Source: Caldalkalibacillus salinus (GTDB lineage: Bacteria > Bacillota > Bacilli > Caldalkalibacillales > JCM-10596). From it: 41,526 nucleotides of DNA. Location of the stretch: contig NZ_JAERVL010000013.1 of NCBI RefSeq assembly GCF_016745835.1, positions 1-41,526 of the forward strand, written 5' to 3'. The position numbers and the translations under genes are program-made. The notes below the pieces were generated by a model. That model made no database searches. It was not told where the DNA came from and was given only the letters and a program-made list of their open reading frames with translations. Of this stretch, positions 34,386 to 41,526 are shown piece by piece. The number at the start of each line of letters is the position of its first letter. The stretch's first letter is position 1.

Positions 34386-35770
34386 TAGTTTGAGTGTGCT
34401 TTCTCGAGGAGTTGGTTCAGGTCTTTCAGACCAACTCTCTCGAGAATTTCATTTTTAATGGCTCGATGTAGAATAAAGCTGCAGGCGATATGCCAGTGCC
34501 CTTTGCGTGTGTTGGCCCATTCCCAAGCTTTTTGTTTTGGTATTTTAAGTTTCATTAGACTTTTATATCTTGTTTTGACTTTCTTCCAGCGTTTCCATAT
34601 GATTTGTCTAATTCTCCTTCTTAACCATTGGTTAAGCGAGCGAATATAGTTCTTCATATAGCTAATGCCATAATAGTTAATCCATCCAGTCGTTACTTCA
34701 TTTATTTCTTTGATGATAAGCCGGATGTTGCCATAACGGTTACGCTTTGTGAGTTGTCTAAGCTTCTTTTCTAATTTCTTTTTAGATTTGTTATGTGGAC
34801 GAAAGCCTACACCATCCTTTGTAACGTGTAGGCAAAAGCCTAGAAACTTACGTTTCAACGGGCTTCCAACTTCACTTTTCTGACGGTTCACAACGAGTTT
34901 CAGACTATTTTCCAAGAAGTTGGTTATGCTTTCCATCACTCGGTACCCTGCTTTTCTCGATTTCACATAGATATTACAGTCATCGGCATATCGTATGAAT
35001 CGATGTCCGCGTTTCTCCAATTCCTTATCCAGTTGATCAAGATAGATGATGCTCAATATCGGAGAGAGGTTTCCACCTTGAGGGCAACCAACCTCAGTTG
35101 AGTAGACTTTGCCATCTATTGAAACCCCACTTCTGAGAAATTTCCGAATGAGTCGAAGAACTATTGGGTCTTTGATATGTTCTTCAACATGGTACATAAG
35201 CTTGTCGTGGTTTACCGTATCAAAATATTGTTTCATATCAATATCAACTACGGTTCGATAACCTTTCTCATAATATTCTTTTGCTTTTCTCATTGCGTCA
35301 TGCGCACTTCGTTTTGGTCTGAATCCGAAGCTCGAATCAGAGAAAGTTGGGTCAACCACCTTCTCTATGACTTGGTGAATGGCTTGTTGTACGAATCGGT
35401 CTGTTGCAGTTGGGATTCCTAGTTTTCTTTTTGACCCATCTTCTTTATCGATTTCCACGCGTTTAACAGGTTGAGGCTCATATGAGCCGTCTTTGATTTG
35501 AGATATAATGGATTTCTTGTTTTGTACTAGATGTCCATAAAGTTCTTCCACTTCCATCTCATCAATACCTGCAGAGCCTTTATTAGCCTTTACTCTCTTG
35601 TAAGCGAGATTCAAGTTGTCATGGCTAACAATTTTGTTTATAAGGTTGTACACACCATCTTTTCTTTCACCTTCACCGCGAGAAATACTACACACTCTCC
35701 CATTATCTTCGGATTCCATCCTATTCTCCTGAGAGTAGTCGTCCTTGAACGTTGTCTGTGATTTTTGCAT
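34382..35770 (-). CDS. ltrA: Group II intron reverse transcriptase/maturase
   Basis: A 462-residue protein. Reverse transcriptase blocks are in order: RKLGIPTATDRFVQQAI (block 2), SSFGFRPKRSAHDAM, DIDMKQYFDTVNHD (block 3), GCPQGGNLSPILS (block 4), and FIRYADDCNIYV with the catalytic YADD (block 5, about 262). Then comes the maturase X domain, ending in WANTRKGHWHIACSFILHR. No HNH endonuclease domain follows, which agrees with class C introns that home by terminator structure. GGAGGTGTGAGAA precedes the ATG. It promotes splicing and mobility of its own intron. Confidence 0.95.
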   Translation of the reverse strand: MQKSQTTFKDDYSQENRMESEDNGRVCSISRGEGERKDGVYNLINKIVSHDNLNLAYKRVKANKGSAGIDEMEVEELYGHLVQNKKSIISQIKDGSYEPQPVKRVEIDKEDGSKRKLGIPTATDRFVQQAIHQVIEKVVDPTFSDSSFGFRPKRSAHDAMRKAKEYYEKGYRTVVDIDMKQYFDTVNHDKLMYHVEEHIKDPIVLRLIRKFLRSGVSIDGKVYSTEVGCPQGGNLSPILSIIYLDQLDKELEKRGHRFIRYADDCNIYVKSRKAGYRVMESITNFLENSLKLVVNRQKSEVGSPLKRKFLGFCLHVTKDGVGFRPHNKSKKKLEKKLRQLTKRNRYGNIRLIIKEINEVTTGWINYYGISYMKNYIRSLNQWLRRRIRQIIWKRWKKVKTRYKSLMKLKIPKQKAWEWANTRKGHWHIACSFILHRAIKNEILERVGLKDLNQLLEKAHSNY

Positions 35771-36202
35771 TTCTCACACCTCCGATGTTTCCAAGATTAC
35801 TATTGTTCAGCCCTTCATCCTTTAGGATTACTATGGCTTCTGCTGACTTCTTACAATTCATCAAGACATCCTTGCCTTGATTGTTCCTGTGGGAAATTCC
35901 TTCCCTCTTGTCGGGAACCCTTGTAAGACCTCCCCGGGTAAGAACTATAACCTTCCTCCCACGTAACTGCTGTATTTACTGTATGGAACTCGGGCAGTAT
36001 TGGACTTTGTTTTGTAGTGCAAACTCGTCCGTTCCATTTCAGCCTTATATACAGTTCCTGTTCGTCAGTCCGGGAGTTTGCCTCCGGCTTCCTTCAGATT
36101 CCACCTCACGGTGGACACCCTTGCCTTTGGCTAACAGTTCCTACTGCCAAGCCTGTAGTGGACTTTCACCACCAAGTTATAATCCATGCCGGGCACACAC
36201 TT

Positions 36203-36232
36203 AAAAAAAGCTTGGCACAAGGCCAAGCTTTA
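36203..36232 (-). terminator. Terminator of the alkaline phosphatase gene, intron target
   Basis: On the minus strand AAAGCTTGGCC-TTGT-GCCAAGCTTT forms a strong stem with a run of seven T, ending about 5 bp before the intron 5' end. Confidence 0.9.
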
Positions 36233-36291
36233 AGTCATACAAGTGTTCATATTTGAACGCCTGTGCAATGCTCATGTTAGAACTACATTTT

Positions 36292-37941
36292 TTAATGTTC
36301 TCCACGACGCTCTCTTAACGATTTCATAAACGCTTGTTCATCATCAAAGGCCTCTAATCCTTGTAGATATGAAATAATCTGTGGGAGCTCAGTGTTATCT
36401 ATTAATCCAATAAACTCCCCAGCCCCTTTACCATACGCATAAAGGGGCACATCTACCCCTGTATGATATCTCGATCCCCAACTGATCATGGCATACTCAG
36501 AAAGAACCGGGCCTATAACCTGACCGAGTTGTCCCCAGTCTGAATTGACTATCGTTAGAACATCATCTTCTGTCACGTCGATACCCGAGAGCTCACTCAC
36601 GATGCTCTGTATTTTAGTGAAGTATCCGTAAGTTGGTGTCTCATCATCCCATTCTACCCCTACGTCCAAGTTAAGCCATTCTGAGAGTTGTGTGAGTGAG
36701 ACATAACTATTATTGTTAACTAACTGAATTCTCTCGTCATTCGGATGAATCACGATAGTCTGGTTATCCTGATCATGAAGGTCTACACTAATCTCATTTG
36801 TCGCAGACTGGTATTTCACTTGTCCTCCCAGCGTATCAATCGTCTCCCGTAGGGGGACGAATACTTCTTCATCTACCAGGATAGCTTTTTCCAAATTCAA
36901 TACCCATTGAGCATCCGTCTTTAATTTATCTGCTATGGCTGCACTACTTGCTTGAGCCTGTTTTAATGCTTGTATGTTTTCATTGTAGCCCCCTGCTGTT
37001 GTACCGATGTTCATCCCGCCAGTTTCGTGGTCACCTACCACTATCACAAGTGTATTCTTGTCTTCTTGAGCAAAATCAAGTGCTTCCTCTACAGCTTGGT
37101 CAAAAGCGATTGTATCAGTAATAGCGGCTACAGGGTCATGAGCATGTCCTGCCCAATCAATTTGACTTCCCTCTACCATTAGAAAAAAGCCATGATCATT
37201 ACGCTGGAGTTGTTCGATGGCGTATGCCGTCATTTCAGCTAAACTTGGAACATGTGGCTCCCGATCAATATCGTACTTAAGATCTGACATGGCAAATAAA
37301 CCTAACACTTTATCCCCAGTGGTGTTGTTTAACTCATCTGTTGTTGAGACATACTGATACCCCTCAGCTTGATATTCCTTTATCAAATGACGATCTCCTT
37401 GTTTTCCACCCTCGTCAGCTGGAAGGAACATGTCTCTTCCCCCGCCTAAGATGACGTCAACCACATTGAGAAACTGGGGAGCTATCTCTTCTTCATTTTG
37501 TCTACTCTCTGTGTGAGAGGCAAAGACAGCTGGAGTTGCGTGAGTGATACGCGAAGTGGCCACCAGCCCAGTGGCTTTTTCTTGTGCTTTTGCTGCTTGT
37601 AAAATTGTTGGCAGTATCTCACCGTCCGGTGTCATGGACACCACGCCATTATTCGTTTTAACTCCGGTTGCCATTGCTGTTCCAGCAGCTGCCGAATCCG
37701 TTACATTCGTATCTGCAGATCCTGTTTTCACCATGCCCTTTAGATAAGGCTCAAATGATAAGTGGTCACCTTTAAAAATTCTTGTAGCCGTGACATAACT
37801 CGCGCCCATACCATCCGGTATGAGTAGAATGACATTGTCGACTTTCTTTTGATTTGCTTCAGCAACTGAATGAAACGGTGTGTAGATCAGTAAGATGGCT
37901 AAGACAACAACGCATACTTTTGACCAACGTAAATTTTTCAT
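36292..37941 (-). CDS. Secreted alkaline phosphatase with inserted copper-amine-oxidase-N-like domain
   Basis: A 549-residue protein with a signal peptide (about 1-29). The phosphatase core shows LIPDGMG (metal ligand Asp43), TDSAAAGTAMATG (nucleophile Ser83), EGSQIDWAGHAHD (about 257-268), GDHETGG (Asp304/His305) and RYHTGVDVPLYAYG (His493), so all catalytic residues are present. Between GDHETGG and the final His lies an extra module (about 358-433): VFVPLRETIDTLGGQVKYQ...NNSYVSLTQLSEWLNLDVGVEW. This is the pattern of the copper amine oxidase N-terminal-like repeat seen in surface proteins, possibly binding cell wall. AGGAGGAGAGCAA sets the start. A Pho box lies upstream, so phosphate starvation should induce it. 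Confidence 0.93.
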   Translation of the reverse strand: MKNLRWSKVCVVVLAILLIYTPFHSVAEANQKKVDNVILLIPDGMGASYVTATRIFKGDHLSFEPYLKGMVKTGSADTNVTDSAAAGTAMATGVKTNNGVVSMTPDGEILPTILQAAKAQEKATGLVATSRITHATPAVFASHTESRQNEEEIAPQFLNVVDVILGGGRDMFLPADEGGKQGDRHLIKEYQAEGYQYVSTTDELNNTTGDKVLGLFAMSDLKYDIDREPHVPSLAEMTAYAIEQLQRNDHGFFLMVEGSQIDWAGHAHDPVAAITDTIAFDQAVEEALDFAQEDKNTLVIVVGDHETGGMNIGTTAGGYNENIQALKQAQASSAAIADKLKTDAQWVLNLEKAILVDEEVFVPLRETIDTLGGQVKYQSATNEISVDLHDQDNQTIVIHPNDERIQLVNNNSYVSLTQLSEWLNLDVGVEWDDETPTYGYFTKIQSIVSELSGIDVTEDDVLTIVNSDWGQLGQVIGPVLSEYAMISWGSRYHTGVDVPLYAYGKGAGEFIGLIDNTELPQIISYLQGLEAFDDEQAFMKSLRERRGEH

Positions 37942-37990
37942 TTGCTCTCCTCCTATTTCTCTATACTACAATTTCAATGTATATTTTAAA

Positions 37991-38029
37991 TATTAAGAGG
38001 CTATAACATGTCTATAAATTTTGTGTAAA
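37991..38029 (-). promoter_or_regulatory. PhoP box of the alkaline phosphatase gene
   Basis: Minus strand: TTTACA, TTTATA, GTTATA, TTAATA, each separated by exactly 5 bp (11-bp period), matching the TT(A/T)ACA tandem-repeat PhoP site of Bacillus. It ends about 50 bp before the start codon, with an AT-rich -10 region (TATACA) behind it. Confidence 0.85.
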
Positions 38030-38116
38030 TAAGCACTTAGGGTAGAATGACATCAAAGCTCCATATATTAACCCATAGCATATTCCAGATGCTCCACTTT
38101 TTCCAATCTTTTGATG

Positions 38117-38148
38117 CAAAAAAAGACCTTGCACTTTTCACAAGGTCT
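38117..38148 (-). terminator. Terminator of the two-gene unknown operon
   Basis: AGACCTTG (38124-38131) pairs with CAAGGTCT (38141-38148); TTTTTTT follows on the minus strand. Confidence 0.85.
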
Positions 38149-38204
38149 GTTGCACTATAACAATAATCTTACTATTCACTAACCCTATTATTGTAGGGAT
38201 TTCT

Positions 38205-38759
38205 TTAATCAGTATATTCGTAGACGATACGTTGGATATGACGGGTGTCATCATACCAGAACTGTAGTCGTGTGTTCCGTTCCTTATCGACGTACTCAAT
38301 ATAGGAACCCATCCCCATCTCTTTTGATTCTCGATAATGTTCCCCATAGGGCTCTATAGCCATATCTACTTCGTCCCCAACCTTAATCCCTTGAGATGTT
38401 TCATAATCTGGGTCCTCGATGGAAAGATACGAGATCTCATTTTGTTCATTAAGTCCTATTCGCATAGAGGCATACACACGCATTTTCTCAACATTTACGT
38501 TGTCCTCCTGCGTGTACTCCCCTAATTGAATTTCCACATCTTCAATCGATTGTCCTAGCATCATTGTTCCAACTTGCTCCCCACCGAGATCCGTGCTTTT
38601 TACAAAAACACTCGTTGACGTCCCCCAACCGACAAGGATCATGACGGCTACCAATGGTACTAACAACAGGAACAAAGGTTGTTTCCTTTTTGTTTTTTGG
38701 TACATCACGAGACTTAAGATAACCAAAACTGCGCATACTGTTAAAACCAAGATAGTCAT
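38205..38759 (-). CDS. Two-helix membrane protein with duplicated extracytoplasmic module
   Basis: A 184-residue protein. Two hydrophobic helices (about 2-20 and 28-48) are followed by an acidic outer domain. That domain looks like two copies of one motif: LGQSIEDVEIQLGEY...ISYLSIEDP and VGDEVDMAIEPYGEHY...LQFWYDDTRHIQRIVYE, of the form 'G.s.eev...lG ... strand ... I..I'. This resembles the small BamE/SmpA-like fold in outline only. TAGGAGGAGCCGT sets the start. It lies 30 bp after the Cys/His-rich secreted protein gene and is probably cotranscribed. I do not recognise a named family. Confidence 0.75.
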   Translation of the reverse strand: MTILVLTVCAVLVILSLVMYQKTKRKQPLFLLLVPLVAVMILVGWGTSTSVFVKSTDLGGEQVGTMMLGQSIEDVEIQLGEYTQEDNVNVEKMRVYASMRIGLNEQNEISYLSIEDPDYETSQGIKVGDEVDMAIEPYGEHYRESKEMGMGSYIEYVDKERNTRLQFWYDDTRHIQRIVYEYTD

Positions 38760-38789
38760 ACGGCTCCTCCTAGATGTTATTTAATATGT

Positions 38790-39521
38790 TTAGTGTCGGT
38801 GATACAAAGCACTGTGACCAATATGAGTTGAACATGCTGCAGCAGGCCCCTCAATATTACAATGGTCATGGCTATAACATTTTAGCCACCTTAATAAGGC
38901 CATATCGCAGTCACTACCGGTGAAATTTCTCACCGCTTTAAACGGATTTTTAGCTTTATCATAGTGCACGTCATCTGAAAGTGGACCATTAAATCGATTG
39001 CAGTGGACCCATTCTCCGGGTGAATATTTCTTTCCATAACTTAACGGTGAAATCTCACCATGTTCATCAGATAGATGTACTCTGTCCATGCTATCCATCA
39101 TCTCATAGAAATCCTCTTCATGTACGAGTATGTATTCTCCTTCGCTGTTACGACTAACACTGTAAGTACCGGCAGGTGTTCGAATGTCTATCGTGTCTGG
39201 TGATCCTTCCACTTCAAATAGACCATCATTAACCGGTGTCTGAATTCCATTCACTTCAATCTCGGCCTCTTGCACTTTAGACAACCTGAATATTTGATCC
39301 TCTTCTACCGTCCATCCTAGGGATTGTAGTTCATCCATCTCTGAATGAGTGAATGCCTTTTCTGTATCTAGTTCATATTTCAGTTTAATGAACGCTTTCC
39401 CTACGCTCTCGTCGTCATGACTTTCGTTACTTACATCCTCCCCATTCGCCGCAATCATACCGGTAAAAACACTTAAGACTAGCATTACAAACAGGACGAT
39501 ACTGACATATTTTTTAAACAA
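38790..39521 (-). CDS. Secreted protein with Cys/His-rich C-terminus, unknown family
   Basis: A 243-residue protein. A signal sequence (about 1-25, VSIVLFVMLVLSVFTGMIAA) is followed by an acidic domain of strands (about 30-150) and a distinct C-terminal region with HCNRF, GSDCDMALLRWLKCYSHDHC and AACSTHIGHSALYHRH. That region has five cysteines and many histidines, which could bind metal, form disulfides or be released as a peptide. The likely start is TTG 39521, 5 nt after GGGAGGGG; GTG 39536 would begin inside that site. It is first of a two-gene unit. The function is unknown. Confidence 0.75.
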   Translation of the reverse strand: MFKKYVSIVLFVMLVLSVFTGMIAANGEDVSNESHDDESVGKAFIKLKYELDTEKAFTHSEMDELQSLGWTVEEDQIFRLSKVQEAEIEVNGIQTPVNDGLFEVEGSPDTIDIRTPAGTYSVSRNSEGEYILVHEEDFYEMMDSMDRVHLSDEHGEISPLSYGKKYSPGEWVHCNRFNGPLSDDVHYDKAKNPFKAVRNFTGSDCDMALLRWLKCYSHDHCNIEGPAAACSTHIGHSALYHRH

Positions 39522-40003
39522 TATATCCCCTCCCACTTTAAGATTAAGTCAACCTCCGCATCGTCTACGTTTTTATTTTACATTATTTGGATACAATTTT
39601 GAACTAAAACTTTAGGTTTACACAAAAACAGGACTTTAGTCTTATCCACAAAACCAATTTGATTGGCGAAAGTTATAAGACAAGGTGCAGGCAATAATAC
39701 TTCTTTCTTTTTCGTAGTCCTGTTAACTTAGGGGTATCACTGCACTTGTGACAAACCAGGTATAGGAAGGCTTCAATCTCTCATTGTGACGAGAGACTAC
39801 GCCTTACTTATAGCTGGTTTTTTAATGATGGCTTTTCATATAGCCCGCACAACACATAACAGCTCGTAAAAACACACCCATGACAGATCGTTTCTAAAAT
39901 CGTTTCTACGGTAACGTTGGCTGGAGGCAAGCCCAATAAAAATAAGGATGGTGCTATAGCCCATCCTTCCAGATGATACATCCTGTACTTAAACACTTAT
40001 AGA
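39522..40003. other. Intergenic region before the secreted Cys/His-rich gene
   Basis: Contains a possible promoter (TTCAAA 39598-39603, TAAAAT 39575-39580, 17-bp spacing), a CTCTC/GAGAG stem-loop at about 39777-39795 and the glycerate kinase terminator. No credible gene is seen in the 482 bp. Confidence 0.5.
39941..39968 (-). terminator. Terminator of the glycerate kinase gene
   Basis: AAGGATGG (39944-39951) pairs with CCATCCTT (39961-39968), with a 9-nt loop; on the minus strand it is followed by ATTTTTATT. Confidence 0.8.
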
Positions 40004-41153
40004 CTATTCGTTTATAAGACTCTGGCCCAACTTTAGAGCAGAGGCGATACGCCGTGATGTTTGATACACGTACTGTTGGGCATTGGCCATCGCTTCATCT
40101 ATGGATATCACGCCAGGTACGATACTAAACAGTTTGTCCATACCATACTGAGCAAAGTGATTGTCATTTCCTTCAGTCTGTATTGTACCGGCTATACATA
40201 TGACTGGAACACCATGTCTCTGAGCGAGTTGAGCGACACCAACCGGGACTTTCCCATGTAAAGATTGTTGATCTATTCTTCCTTCTCCTGTTATAACAAG
40301 CGAGGCATCCTTAACATAAGATTCGAGCCGTGTAATAGATACCATCAGATCAATCCCGCTTCGGAGTTCTGCTCCGAGAAAGGCAACAAGTGCTGCGCCA
40401 ATCCCCCCTGCTGCACCCGCTCCTTTCATGTTAAGAACATCAATCCCGAGTTGATCTTTTATCGTCTGTCCGTAATGAGCCAAATTATGATCTAGTATTT
40501 TGACCATGTCTTCCGATGCGCCTTTTTGTGGACCGTAGACATACGAAGCTCCACGAGGGCCTATGAGAGGATTATCGACGTCGCAAGCGACCTCTATTTT
40601 GACCTCACTTAATCTCGTATCACACTCACTCGTATCAATCTTATATAGTTGATGTAGTTGACCACCACCATCACCGATCTGTTGTCCGTTATAGTCTAAT
40701 AACTTATAGCCTAGTGCCTGGAGCATGCCTGCTCCCCCATCGTTAGTCGCGCTTCCACCGATGCCCATGATGATGCGTTGAACCCCATCATCTAAAGCTG
40801 CTTTGATTAACTCACCCGTTCCCCACGTTGTCGCGTCTAGAGGACGGCGCTGTGTAGGAGCCACTAAGGGCAACCCGGAGGCAGCTGACATTTCTATCAC
40901 GGCTGTACGACCGTTTTGAATTAATCCGTAGCTTGCCTTAACTGTGTCCCCCAATGGTCCCCTGACGGAAGCTTCCTTTAAGTCACCATCACAAGCACGG
41001 ACGAGGGCGTGAACAGTCCCTTCTCCACCATCAGCCATAGGAATCTTAACATATTCACTTGACGGAAATATCTCTTTAAAGCCTTCTTCTATAGCGTTGG
41101 CGACTGCATGTGCAGTTTTCTTTGAAAGAGTCCGGCGCGATAATGATTTTCAT
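40004..41153 (-). pseudogene. Glycerate kinase (type I), frameshifted near its start
   Basis: The body (40004-41038, 344 residues from MADGGEGTV) is a glycerate 2- or 3-kinase of the GarK/GlxK family: GIGGSATNDGGAGML, CDVDNPLIGPRGA, KGAGAAGGIG and VITGEGRID are present. The expected N-terminus MKIIIAPDSFKE lies in another frame from ATG 41153, which has AGGAGG 7 nt upstream. The two frames meet near 41112-41122 in CAAAGAAAACTGC. After the shift, the body frame reads TAHAVANAIEEGFKE, as in intact homologues. Either the gene is broken or the A run was misread. A normal protein would be about 380 residues. Confidence 0.85.
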
Positions 41154-41261
41154 CCATTGACCTCCTGTATCTAAAACTTGAATTTTCTTTCTTCTTAAAG
41201 CTATATACATAAAGGCCCCGTGCATTATATAATGATAAAAATATAAAAGGGGATGTCGGTT

Positions 41262-41493
41262 ATGAGAAAACATTTGATTCTCGTCATCATCCTAACACTT
41301 CTAACGAGTACCCTTTTTCTTACATGGTGATGCTCCAATCTATCAGTCTATCACCTTAACAGAAGGTGAAAATCCCACTACGGATATGGGTGGCGCTGGT
41401 GGAGATCATCTGCTGGGCATGATTGTCGCTCTTTTTGTCACTTTTACTTGTTGTCTCACTTATATCTTTTATTTTTATATCCAACTTCACTAG
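41262..41493 (+). pseudogene. Small two-helix membrane protein, frameshifted in a T run
   Basis: From ATG 41262 (GGGGATGTCGGTT upstream) the frame gives MRKHLILVIILTLLTSTLFL and stops at TGA shortly after. If one base is added or lost in the T5 run near 41311-41315, it continues in another frame as HGDAPIYQSITLTEGENP, then a Gly-rich segment, a second helix (LLGMIVALFVTFTCCLTYIFYFYI) and a stop at 41491. The total would be about 76 residues. The continuation looks protein-like but I do not recognise a family. Confidence 0.5.
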
Positions 41494-41526
41494 CATTGCA
41501 TTAATTAAGTTTGAACATTCATAATA

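Larger units (their letters stand above)
34314..36198 (-). mobile_element. Group II intron, probably class C
   Basis: The minus-strand 5' end reads GTGTGCCCGGCATGG, a GUGYG-type intron start, followed by about 430 nt of structured RNA (domains I-IV), the reverse transcriptase frame, and then domain V and VI ending CCTACTCGAT near 34314. It is inserted about 5 bp behind the T tract of a terminator hairpin, the site preference of class C introns. Both ends look intact, so it may be active. Splice ends are estimates to within a few bases. Confidence 0.85.

Noticed and set aside
35881-36256. Plus-strand frames over the 5' part of the intron
   Set aside because: They lie antisense to structured intron RNA (domains I-IV), with no ribosome binding site.
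39808-39996. Minus-strand frame of 62 codons with a hydrophobic stretch
   Set aside because: Its start and first third overlap the glycerate kinase terminator, and it lacks a ribosome binding site.
1-41526. CRISPR array, tRNA or rRNA genes, prophage
   Set aside because: No regularly spaced repeats with unique spacers, no tRNA cloverleaf or rRNA sequence, and no phage structural genes were seen. The only mobile element is the group II intron.

Overview
The window looks like chromosomal DNA of a Bacillaceae-type Firmicute (Bacillus relatives, possibly an alkaliphile). Evidence: AGGAGG-type ribosome binding sites, sigma-A promoters, abundant U-tract terminators, an S-box and an FMN riboswitch, a MarR/MhqR-type quinone stress locus, a PhoP box, and a CysP-CysH-Sat-CysC sulfate pathway like that of Bacillus subtilis. 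Nearly every gene is on the minus strand. The exact genus cannot be fixed from the sequence.

Layout. 1-4300: the start of a probable SftA-type DNA translocase running off the left edge, a hemolysin III/TrhA membrane protein, a VOC-fold protein, a membrane protein with a degenerate NERD-like nuclease domain and a C-terminal double-psi-barrel-like domain, and a 65-residue protein. 4300-8130: glpD behind a leader terminator (GlpP-type antitermination likely), a small-multidrug-export family protein that probably starts at ATT, and an SGNH hydrolase. 8130-11350: ribB under an FMN riboswitch, then a MarR regulator with a DHA2-type drug exporter.

11400-27700 is the core: two sulfur operons read right to left. 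A sulfate assimilation operon (cysP-cysH-sat-cysC-sulfite reductase-TrpD-like-sirB) takes sulfate to sulfide and makes part of siroheme. It is followed by an S-box-controlled yezD and a methionine operon (metI-metC-yitJ-metH) that carries sulfide or cysteine sulfur through homocysteine to methionine. The genes overlap by a few bases throughout. The most interesting signal is that the cysP leader and the metI leader carry the same 23-nt element. In both it sits exactly over the 5' arm of a strong intrinsic terminator. It can fold as a small hairpin (CCGG-ACAA-CCGG core) that would exclude the terminator. It does not look like the S-box, T-box or other riboswitches I know, and is a candidate undescribed attenuator shared by the cysteine and methionine branches.

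27700-34300: a membrane protein of unknown function, copC-copD-like copper genes, and a quinone/electrophile detoxification set (WrbA-type reductase, mhqD, mhqO, mhqR) with TATCTCGA-type operators. 34300-36200: a group II intron with its reverse transcriptase, inserted directly behind a terminator hairpin as class C introns do. 36290-38030: an alkaline phosphatase with an inserted copper-amine-oxidase-N-like domain, under a near-ideal four-repeat Pho box. 38200-39540: two uncharacterised membrane/secreted proteins, one with a Cys/His-rich C-terminus. 40000-41500: a glycerate kinase and a small membrane protein, both broken by a frameshift at a homopolymer, so either decayed or mis-sequenced.
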